Shown here: positions 14,401 through 19,813 of the stretch, in pieces
Layout of the letters: each line of letters starts with the position of its first letter
How positions within the stretch are numbered: position 1 is the stretch's first letter
Assembly: GCA_021803885.1 (NCBI GenBank)
Contig: JAJZKY010000008.1
Span: forward strand, 1 to 19,813
DNA length: 19,813 nt
Source: Planctomycetota bacterium
GTDB lineage: Bacteria; Planctomycetota; Phycisphaerae; WQYP01; JAJZKY01
Direction of reading: 5' to 3'
The notes under the pieces: generated by a model
What the model was told of the DNA's origin: nothing
What the model saw: only the letters and a program-made list of their open reading frames with translations
The model's database searches: none
Translations under genes and position numbers: made by a program

Positions 14401-16686
14401 TTAAGGGCCGTGCTTTACAGCATATTCAATCACATTGGTAGCCAACGCCACCGCTGATTTTGGGGTATAACCGGATATTCCCCAGGTATCGGTACCCAGA
14501 AGACCCGAGGTCACATCATCCGGGGAAAATACCAGCACCCAGCGCCCCGCGCGCTTGATTCCCAAAAACTCTGCCGTGTGTTTCGTTCCATTGGCATCCA
14601 AATAAAAACGCCGATAAGCCACCCGCGTGGCCGGGGTGCCCCCGGGCATGGAACCCGCATAAATGGAACAGGTTGTCGGTAAGTGTTGCATCGGCGTCTT
14701 GGGATACAATTTCATCGCCAAGGCGGTAAAGGCCGTCGTGAATGGCTCGTGACCGCCGGCCGCGTCGGCAAATAACATTCCCCCGCCATTGAGATATTTC
14801 CGTAACGCTGCAATTTGCGTCGCCGTGAAGGTGAACCCGCCGGGACCCGTCATATCCAGCAGGGGGGTCGTATGCGGATTGAGTGTTGCGGTGGTAACCG
14901 TGGCGACACGGACCTGCGTTTGCGCGTTGGCCATCGCCAGCCGGGCCAGGCGCGGCCAGGCCCCTGGCTCGGGATCCCAATTGCCGGAGTATTTCAACCG
15001 CCCGACGGCCAGCGTCCGGACAGGCTTGGCGGAAGTCGGCGGCACCGCCAGCGAATGCAGGCGGTCCGCCAGATACCCTTTGCCGGTGGCATACAGGTAC
15101 AGGTTCATCGGAAATTCCCAGAATTTCTTCTCCGAAAAAGCCTGGCGTTCCCACACCGCGCCCATATCTCCCGGGCTGACGACCCATACATCCCGTACGC
15201 CATTGGAAATCGCCAGCATGTTCAAATACATGTGATACCAGGGTTGCAGCGTCAGCAACATGCTTTTCGCCGTCAGACGGTGAAACTCATAGCGGTTGTG
15301 AACCACTTCCTGCCCATATTTCATCATGGCCCGCTTAAAGGCAACGGAACTGTTGTTGCATGAGCAAAACACCAAACCGCCGGCATCCACATAGCGCCGC
15401 AGCTTGGCAATTTGCGGCGCGGTGAATTTGGGATCTTTCTGTCCGCTGATATACAGAATCGGACTGTTTAGCCAGTCGCTTAAGGGGGCGTTGATATTGG
15501 CCACCTGCCAGTTCAGCGGCGTTTCATTCTGCTTGCTGATCCATTCCACCATGTTGGCAACATCCCTTTGGCGGGCGTCCCAGTCGCCGTAATAGGACTT
15601 GCTGTATTGCAGCTTATTGCAAAGCACCGGGTTAAGCCCGCGATCCAGTATCAGCAACGCATAGGCGGTCCCCAGGCAATAGTGCTTGTTGGGCCAGAAC
15701 GTCGTTACCCAACTGCCGTTGACCTGTTGCTGTTTAAGCAACGTGCGGGCAAAATCTTCGTACCAGTTATGCCCGCCAAACCGCTGCAGGCCGGAAGCCA
15801 GACCCACGCGTTCGTAACCGTACATTGTGTACAACTCCGCCAACGTCGGCTGAAAGTGCGCATTAATCCATTTCAGGCCACGCTCCACACTGGGATCGCG
15901 AAAGCGGCCGTTGATATCCTGCCGGCCCAGGTATTCGTCGCAGATCAGCAGGCTGGCAACGCCGGCTGGCGTCATCTGCAGCGGTTCTATGCGACTGGGC
16001 GTATACCACCAGGTGCCATCGGGCATCTGCGTTCGGCGCCAGTAATTGCCCGCGACCCTCCAGAATTTTCCCGGTACGCCCAATCCGTAATCCGCCGCGG
16101 TCCACATGCCCAGAATGCCGTACTGCGTGTTGGAATTATCCCCCCCAAACGGATCCTCAGGCCCCGCCGACACCGGCGTCGGGTATACCATGTAACCATA
16201 GCTGCCGTCACGGTTGAGGCTGTGTAACAAATAATTGGCATCCCACTTGAGCACCCGGCGATACTTCGCTTTCTTGGGCAGCAGCCCCATTACCGCGGCC
16301 TGGAAGCTGGCCACATAGGTGGTGTTGGTGCGATGGTCCACCAGAAAATGGATGGCACTTTTCATGGGATTTTTGAAGATATTTAATTCCGGCAACTGCA
16401 GGCTTTGCTGAACATTCAATAGCGCCTCGGTCACCAGCGCGGATTCACCCAGATATTGCGGGATCATCTTGCCATTGGGGCCTCCATTGACAACCCCCTG
16501 TTCCCAGTGCGTGCCGGGCTTGTCTCTGGACAGCAGATACTTCACACCTTTACGAATGGCCCCCACCACTTTTTTACTGGAAACCTGCGGGCCAACGGGC
16601 ACCGCCGCTTGACTCACGGCAACGGGGCACAGCAGCGTAAGAAGGATGGCGGCAATCCACAAGGGACGATGACAGCGAGTATTCAA
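14401..16686 (-). CDS. Exported alpha/alpha-toroid + DUF4159 protein
   Basis: A 761-aa protein. The start is a TTG at 16686, supported by GGAGG 8 nt upstream and by the signal peptide that follows (LWIAAILLTLLCPVAVSQA). About residues 35-390 resemble the prenyltransferase / squalene-oxidase-type alpha-alpha toroid: GVKYLL..., WDANYLLHSLNRDGSYGYM, YWRRTQMPDGTWWY and LLKQQQVNGSWVTTFW are its repeated Gly-Trp turns. From about 400 on lies a DUF4159-like region with two related halves (PILYISGQKDPKFTAPQIAKL and PLLDMTGPGGFTFTATQIAALRKYLNGGG). The combination is common in planctomycetes but its function is unknown; no terpene-cyclase DxDD motif is visible, and export argues against a cyclase role. 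It is the first gene of the minus-strand run. Confidence 0.8.
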   Translation of the reverse strand: MNTRCHRPLWIAAILLTLLCPVAVSQAAVPVGPQVSSKKVVGAIRKGVKYLLSRDKPGTHWEQGVVNGGPNGKMIPQYLGESALVTEALLNVQQSLQLPELNIFKNPMKSAIHFLVDHRTNTTYVASFQAAVMGLLPKKAKYRRVLKWDANYLLHSLNRDGSYGYMVYPTPVSAGPEDPFGGDNSNTQYGILGMWTAADYGLGVPGKFWRVAGNYWRRTQMPDGTWWYTPSRIEPLQMTPAGVASLLICDEYLGRQDINGRFRDPSVERGLKWINAHFQPTLAELYTMYGYERVGLASGLQRFGGHNWYEDFARTLLKQQQVNGSWVTTFWPNKHYCLGTAYALLILDRGLNPVLCNKLQYSKSYYGDWDARQRDVANMVEWISKQNETPLNWQVANINAPLSDWLNSPILYISGQKDPKFTAPQIAKLRRYVDAGGLVFCSCNNSSVAFKRAMMKYGQEVVHNRYEFHRLTAKSMLLTLQPWYHMYLNMLAISNGVRDVWVVSPGDMGAVWERQAFSEKKFWEFPMNLYLYATGKGYLADRLHSLAVPPTSAKPVRTLAVGRLKYSGNWDPEPGAWPRLARLAMANAQTQVRVATVTTATLNPHTTPLLDMTGPGGFTFTATQIAALRKYLNGGGMLFADAAGGHEPFTTAFTALAMKLYPKTPMQHLPTTCSIYAGSMPGGTPATRVAYRRFYLDANGTKHTAEFLGIKRAGRWVLVFSPDDVTSGLLGTDTWGISGYTPKSAVALATNVIEYAVKHGP

Positions 16687-16741
16687 GAAGGAAACCTCCG
16701 GAACAGGGCACTAGTCCATCCTGCCGCGTGACAGGCTCCCA

Positions 16742-16759
16742 AGGTTTAGTATTTTACCA
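16742..16759 (-). promoter_or_regulatory. Promoter -10 and candidate operator of the DUF4159 gene
   Basis: On the minus strand TGGTAAAATACTAAACCT covers a -10 box TAAAAT (16756-16751), about 65 nt before the TTG start. The expected -35 position, 17 bases upstream, reads TGGTAC and is poor. The 18-mer matches the fucosidase site AGGTAAAATATTGTACCT at 14 positions. Confidence 0.4.
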
Positions 16760-16877
16760 TATCGCATTCTATTGTACCACTGCTCTGAAAAATCGCCAGA
16801 CATTCGCAACCGCGAAATAATAGGGCCTTTTTTCATCCTGCGCGGGTAAGGCTTCGCATCATGGGAGACTAACTTCT

Positions 16878-16992
16878 AACTCCTCGTCCAACCCGGTGCT
16901 CCGGCGAGTTCCCAACCGTTTCCCGGTTTTTACCCATTACTCATTGCCCCCCGTAACCCTAAACTGTAACCCGTAACCTGTCCCCTGTAACC
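16878..16992 (+). repeat. Modular intergenic repeat, plus-strand copy
   Basis: AACTCCTCGTCCAACCC (16878-16894), CCGGTGCTCCGG (16893-16904), ATTACTCATTG (16936-16946) and several GTAACC units (16951-16992) follow in the order seen in the inverted copy at 9946-10085. No gene lies between 16687 and 17290; the rest of this gap is promoters and leader. Confidence 0.55.
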
Positions 16993-17003
16993 TAAACGCC
17001 CCC

Positions 17004-17031
17004 TTGACAAACCGGCCTGGACGTTTATAAT
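17004..17031 (+). promoter_or_regulatory. Promoter of prepilin-like gene C
   Basis: Perfect TTGACA (17004-17009) and perfect TATAAT (17026-17031) with a 16-base spacer. This is one of the strongest-looking promoters in the window. The leader is about 250 nt. Confidence 0.75.
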
Positions 17032-17039
17032 TTAATGCG

Positions 17040-17057
17040 TGGTCTAATACTTGACCA
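17040..17057 (+). promoter_or_regulatory. Candidate operator at the gene C start site
   Basis: TGGTCTAATACTTGACCA, symmetric at 14 of 18 positions and extendable to GTGGTC...GACCAC (17039-17058), 8 nt after the -10 box, over the likely start of transcription. It is the clearest member of the motif set. Confidence 0.5.
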
Positions 17058-17068
17058 CAGCATTTGCA

Positions 17069-17261
17069 AACGGCGTTCATGGCCGTTGGGTTGTACATAA
17101 TGGCTCTGGTGACACTCTTGAAATCTTAAGAATGGCCAGAGAACTGGTTCGGACCCTCCACTCAATGAGGGCCGGGCTTGATTGAATTAAAAATTGTTTG
17201 CCAGATGTTGTGGCAATACCGCTTTATTCGCGAGGTTTTGGCGGATAAAAGATATCTCGCG
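17069..17261 (+). promoter_or_regulatory. Long structured leader of gene C
   Basis: Perfect stems: AACGGC/GCCGTT (17069-17087), CTCTGG/CCAGAG, CCCTC/GAGGG, and CGCGAG (17229-17234) with CTCGCG (17256-17261), the last ending 16 nt before the ribosome site. I do not recognise a known riboswitch class. A 16-codon reading frame at 17079-17129 lacks a ribosome site. Confidence 0.35.
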
Positions 17262-17290
17262 GTCGAGAGAGCCAACTTGGAGGTTTTCTT

Positions 17291-18217
17291 ATGGCAACGA
17301 ACAGCGTAGGCTCGCTTCCATTTAATCCCGCAGGAAGCCGTCGGGCACGGGCGTTTACCCTCATTGAGATTCTGGTGGTTATTTCCATCATCGCACTATT
17401 GATTTCCCTGCTTCTTCCGGCGCTGGCTGCGGCCAAGGAAGACGTCAACGCGGCAATTTGTGGTAATAATCTTCGACAGATGGCGTTGGCCCTCGAAGAG
17501 TATCAGGTCGCCTGGAGCGGGCAACGTTTCCCTTACGTGTTCAACGGGGATATGAACGTTTGGGTGCTGCCCCTTGCTCCCTACCTTACCCAGTCGCAAA
17601 AACAGTCAACGACCACCGGGTACCAGATCAATTTCGCCCAACTGGAGAGCGTCATTATTTGTCCCGACACTCCGCCCATGCAGAACCTTCAGAGCGCGAA
17701 TCAAGGTTTTAATCTGGTGGGACAAATCCATCAGCCGTATTATTTTGTCAACGGTGGCGCAGGTACAGCTCAGTGGGAACAAAACCAGTTGCATTACTGG
17801 CAGTCGAGCTATGGGTTTAACGCCTGGCTGTACGCCCCCAACACAGATTCCTGGATCGGCACCAGCACGAATCCGCCCGCGCAGTATTGGTCAAATAGTA
17901 TCGCCAGCGTCCCCACAACTGTTCCGGCATTTGGTGATTGTTTTTGGGTCGATGGGGGACCCTACGAGAATACGAATCCAAGTCTGGCTGATATAAGCTA
18001 CGCGACAGGGCAGGCGGCCATTCCTCAAACAGGCGGCCCTTCTTTCTCCGGTGACATTGACCGCTGGGCGATGGCCCGCCATGGTAACGGTATCAATATG
18101 TCATTCATGGACGGGCATGTTGAGCATGTCGAGGCCAAGAAACTATGGAGCCTTAACTGGGCAAGCGGTTGGGTCACCCAGAATCCCCCGCCCAGCGGGG
18201 TCGCGGATATGCCGTAG
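17291..18217 (+). CDS. Prepilin-like secreted protein C, H-X9-DG type
   Basis: A 308-aa paralogue of protein A. The ATG follows TTGGAGG at 7 nt. A basic leader (GSRRARA) precedes [28 protein letters not shown], with cleavage expected before F (Ala rather than the usual Gly at -1). The C-terminus [23 protein letters not shown] carries the H-X9-DG motif. Shared blocks with A include YQ...[21 protein letters not shown] and PAFGD..WVDGGP.EN. A and C therefore arose from one ancestor and have been kept on opposite sides of the locus. It has a near-consensus promoter and a long leader, suggesting high and regulated expression. Confidence 0.9.
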   Translation: MATNSVGSLPFNPAGSRRARAFTLIEILVVISIIALLISLLLPALAAAKEDVNAAICGNNLRQMALALEEYQVAWSGQRFPYVFNGDMNVWVLPLAPYLTQSQKQSTTTGYQINFAQLESVIICPDTPPMQNLQSANQGFNLVGQIHQPYYFVNGGAGTAQWEQNQLHYWQSSYGFNAWLYAPNTDSWIGTSTNPPAQYWSNSIASVPTTVPAFGDCFWVDGGPYENTNPSLADISYATGQAAIPQTGGPSFSGDIDRWAMARHGNGINMSFMDGHVEHVEAKKLWSLNWASGWVTQNPPPSGVADMP

Positions 18218-18230
18218 TGATAAGTCTTTA

Positions 18231-18259
18231 CAGTACAGCGAAAGCACTAAAATGTACTG
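18231..18259 (+). repeat. Hairpin just after gene C
   Basis: CAGTACA (18231-18237) and TGTACTG (18253-18259) pair perfectly, 14 nt after the stop. There is no T-run. It may stabilise the 3' end of the gene C transcript. Confidence 0.35.
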
Positions 18260-18276
18260 AGGGTTCTAACTTACAC

Positions 18277-18350
18277 CGTAACCTGTAACCCGTAATCTGT
18301 AACCTGTCACCTCGTCCCGGCCGGCCACCCACGGTGCTCTAAAGGCACCT
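18277..18350 (+). repeat. Partial modular repeat with GTAACCTGTAACC units
   Basis: Four GTAACC-type units (18278-18310) are followed by CTCGTCC and CGGTGCTC, words of the modular repeat at 16878-16992 in changed order. CCACGGTGC/GCACCTTCGTGG forms a bulged hairpin at its end. The remaining DNA to 18462 shows no gene. Confidence 0.4.
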
Positions 18351-18462
18351 TCGTGGATGCGAATGGGAACATGTGTTTTACGTATGATTTAGTGGTTTTT
18401 TATGCATTGCGTCGGCATGGCCTGTTTCCGCGGAAATCTTAAAAAAACCGGAATTTTTTTCC

Positions 18463-18490
18463 TTGACAAACCATGATTTTTGATTAAACT
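18463..18490 (+). promoter_or_regulatory. Promoter of the PEP-CTERM gene
   Basis: TTGACA (18463-18468), 16-base spacer, TAAACT (18485-18490). The -35 region TTGACAAACC repeats that of genes B and C. The leader is about 190 nt. Confidence 0.6.
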
Positions 18491-18497
18491 AAAGCTG

Positions 18498-18515
18498 TGG
18501 TTAATTAGTTGACTA
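18498..18515 (+). promoter_or_regulatory. Candidate operator at the PEP-CTERM start site
   Basis: TGGTTAATTAGTTGACTA, symmetric at 12 of 18 positions, 7 nt after the -10 box. With one flanking base on each side it matches the gene C site at 15 of 20 positions and has nearly the same distance from the -10. Confidence 0.45.
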
Positions 18516-18588
18516 CACGTTGATCACATAATGCACTATGACGTTACCAAACGTAAGTTCAGGGCATCATGGTGAAGCTGAAAGTTAT

Positions 18589-18665
18589 TCGCCGCATGTC
18601 GCGGCGATTCCAATATTTTTCCGCTGCGTTAAAGCGGAGTGTCAAAGTCTCTCTGAGTGAGAGAG
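18589..18665 (+). promoter_or_regulatory. Three perfect hairpins in the PEP-CTERM leader
   Basis: TCGCCGC-ATGTC-GCGGCGA (18589-18607), TCCGCT...AGCGGA (18620-18638) and CTCTCT-GAGTG-AGAGAG (18649-18665) follow each other and end 7 nt before the AGGAGG ribosome site. They are likely to affect mRNA stability or translation. No known riboswitch class is recognised. Confidence 0.45.
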
Positions 18666-18686
18666 CAATTTTAGGAGGCTTTCTTT

Positions 18687-19520
18687 ATGTTTACCAAATC
18701 AGGTTTCGTCAGTCTAGCGACGGTTGCAGCCACCATGGCAGCGGCGGGAGTGGCGAGCGCCACAGTTGTCAGCGCCACAGTGGTTTCAAGTACCGCGACA
18801 CTTACTGAAAGTTCAACAGCCCCAACAGGAACCGTTATCGCCGCCAACCTTCCCAGCAGTGGTATCACAACAAGCACTAACCCCAATTATTACACCGGAA
18901 CCCAGATTTCACCGATGCCCGGGGAAATCTTTACCACGGGTAATACCGCGACCTCGATCACCGATGTTGTTGTCAACCTTGCGGACAAGGGGAATGTGAC
19001 GCAGGGGCCGACGTCCTCGTTGTACCTGTATCTGGGAACTGCAAACGGGACAGATGCGTTTACCGGGACCACGTACGAGTATGGCGTAATTAATCAATCG
19101 TCCAGCTTCTTCACAAGCGGTGACTACCTCGATTTTACACTCGCTACGCCGTTTACCGTAAGTCCCAACACGCAGTACGCGTATGTGGTTAGCAGCAACC
19201 CATATAGTGCAGCAGGGACTGCTGGCAATTCTGGAACCTATATGGGGCTTGGCGCGGTAGTAACCAATGGCAATGGTACTGCCAGTCAGGGCTTAGGCCT
19301 GTTCGCAATCGATTCGGGTTACAACAGCCCCACGGCAAATGCTGCTTATAACACCTATAACGGCTCGACCTCGGTCAACGGTGCAGGCGGCACGGATAAT
19401 GCCGTATTCGAGGCTCTCGGAACTACCGGGTCCGTTCCTGAACCCTCCACACTGGCACTGGCTTTTATCAGTGTGCTTGCCCTGGGCCTGCTGCTTAAGC
19501 CGCGTAAGGCGTCAGCCTGA
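18687..19520 (+). CDS. PEP-CTERM exosortase-substrate surface protein
   Basis: A 277-aa exported protein. The ATG lies 8 nt after a perfect AGGAGG. An N-terminal signal (VSLATVAATMAAAGVASA) is followed by a Thr/Ser/Asn/Gly-rich, beta-strand-like domain with few charged residues, similar in style to 'choice-of-anchor' proteins. The C-terminus is a PEP-CTERM sorting signal: VPEPS at about 250, a hydrophobic helix (TLALAFISVLALGLLL) and a basic tail KPRK. Such proteins are cleaved and delivered by an exosortase (EpsH/XrtA type), usually in bacteria that make exopolysaccharide; no exosortase gene is in this window. Its promoter and operator resemble those of gene C, so the two are probably co-regulated. 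The ligand or role of the domain is unknown. Confidence 0.88.
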   Translation: MFTKSGFVSLATVAATMAAAGVASATVVSATVVSSTATLTESSTAPTGTVIAANLPSSGITTSTNPNYYTGTQISPMPGEIFTTGNTATSITDVVVNLADKGNVTQGPTSSLYLYLGTANGTDAFTGTTYEYGVINQSSSFFTSGDYLDFTLATPFTVSPNTQYAYVVSSNPYSAAGTAGNSGTYMGLGAVVTNGNGTASQGLGLFAIDSGYNSPTANAAYNTYNGSTSVNGAGGTDNAVFEALGTTGSVPEPSTLALAFISVLALGLLLKPRKASA

Positions 19521-19532
19521 GTATATATAAAA

Positions 19533-19554
19533 TTCGGCCCATCCCCTGGCCGAA
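19533..19554 (+). repeat. Hairpin before the terminator
   Basis: TTCGGCC and GGCCGAA pair perfectly around CATCCCCT, 12 nt after the PEP-CTERM stop and just before the intrinsic terminator. Confidence 0.45.
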
Positions 19555-19571
19555 AACCAAATAGCCTCCAC

Positions 19572-19604
19572 ACCGGTCCGGATAAACTCCGGGCCGGTTT
19601 TTTT
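19572..19604 (+). terminator. Intrinsic terminator of the PEP-CTERM gene
   Basis: ACCGGTCCGGA (19572-19582) and TCCGGGCCGGT (19588-19598) pair at 11 positions, one of them G-T, around TAAAC, followed by seven T. It is the only canonical intrinsic terminator I see on the coding strand of any gene in the window. Confidence 0.85.
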
Positions 19605-19671
19605 AGTTAATACTTTGGAGGCGCTGGCGCTTGGCTGTTTTGTTCGGCGGGCGAGGGACGACGGATTAGCC

Positions 19672-19707
19672 ACAGAGATCACAGAGGTCACAGAGATCAC
19701 AGAGATC
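19672..19707 (+). repeat. 9-bp tandem repeat ACAGAGRTC, four units
   Basis: ACAGAGATC, ACAGAGGTC, ACAGAGATC and ACAGAGATC are directly adjacent. CACAGAG-type repeats of this kind occur scattered between genes in many environmental bacteria. No coding role. Confidence 0.7.
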
Positions 19708-19752
19708 GCATACGACGGGGAAGTTTGCACAAGGAGGCAGCGCTCAATGAAC

Positions 19753-19808
19753 AATGAGACGTCCCGGTGCGCCGGGACTTAATGAGACGCGGTGCCTGCG
19801 CACCGCTT
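19753..19808 (+). repeat. Two 28-bp units with different hairpins, at window edge
   Basis: Each unit is AATGAGAC + an 18-nt palindrome + TT. The palindromes are GTCCCGG-TGCG-CCGGGAC (19761-19778) and GCGGTGC-CTGC-GCACCGC (19789-19806). The arms differ between units but remain fully complementary. The window ends 5 bases later, so more units may follow. Confidence 0.55.
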
Positions 19809-19813
19809 AAAAG

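Noticed and set aside
16700..16740. Possible remnant of a MITE-like end (GGCACTAG and GTGACAGGCTCC)
   Set aside because: The matches are short, in the wrong arrangement, and mix words of two repeat families; too weak to call.
17079..17129. 16-codon upstream reading frame in the gene C leader
   Set aside because: No ribosome site precedes it, and such short frames are expected by chance; a regulatory leader peptide cannot be supported.
18569..18808. 79-codon frame starting in the PEP-CTERM leader
   Set aside because: It runs into the PEP-CTERM gene in another frame, and the hairpins and AGGAGG belong to the real gene.
19672..19808. Possible CRISPR array at the right edge
   Set aside because: The 9-bp units are directly adjacent with no spacers, and the 28-bp units have variable palindromes in place of unique spacers; no cas gene is seen.
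1..19813. tRNA, rRNA or known riboswitch
   Set aside because: No cloverleaf with tRNA invariant bases, no rRNA-like stretch, and no leader that I can match to a known riboswitch class by eye; a covariance-model scan would be needed to exclude them.

Overview
This window reads as chromosomal DNA of a planctomycete, most likely of the class Phycisphaerae. The signs are three secreted prepilin-like proteins (FSLVE or FTLIE N-termini, two with an H-X9-DG tail), a PEP-CTERM exosortase substrate, a toroid + DUF4159 protein, and many exported glycoside hydrolases separated by repeat-rich intergenic DNA. This placement is inferred from gene content; there is no rRNA or other marker gene in the window.

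Layout. (1) 167-6968, plus strand: an operon-like run of GH29 alpha-L-fucosidase, NPCBM-GH27 alpha-galactosidase, SGNH (sialate-type) O-acetylesterase and a second GH27-like enzyme, with a strong promoter in front and a second one before the first alpha-galactosidase. (2) 7338-8210, minus strand: prepilin-like gene A. (3) 8211-8988: a divergent promoter region in which each promoter is separated from its gene by an inverted-repeat (MITE-like) element; the larger element can fold as a cloverleaf. (4) 8989-9930, plus: exported alpha/beta-hydrolase esterase. (5) 10302-16686, minus: toroid/DUF4159 protein, parallel beta-helix protein and GH53 endo-beta-1,4-galactanase in transcription order, then prepilin-like gene B with its own promoter. 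(6) 17004-19604, plus: prepilin-like gene C and a PEP-CTERM protein, each with a near-consensus promoter and a long structured leader; the PEP-CTERM gene ends at a clear intrinsic terminator. (7) The right edge holds short tandem repeats and the start of a possible hairpin-repeat array.

How the genes may work together. All the enzymes appear to be exported. The activities (alpha-fucose, alpha-galactose, acetyl groups and beta-1,4-galactan) fit trimming of an acetylated plant or algal galactan- or pectin-like polymer. The prepilin-like and PEP-CTERM proteins could form or decorate surface structures used in substrate binding; that is inference. No transporter, regulator or cytoplasmic sugar-catabolism gene is present.

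The most interesting signals are: an 18-bp palindrome-like motif (roughly TGGTCAAATATTTGACCA) at or next to all eight promoters I could find, suggesting one regulon; the cloverleaf element with GNRA and UNCG tetraloops in the predicted leader of the esterase gene; a dispersed TAGGAGCCTGTCCGAGTAAT repeat that supplies the stop codon of two genes; and two 28-bp units at the right edge whose hairpin arms differ but stay complementary.
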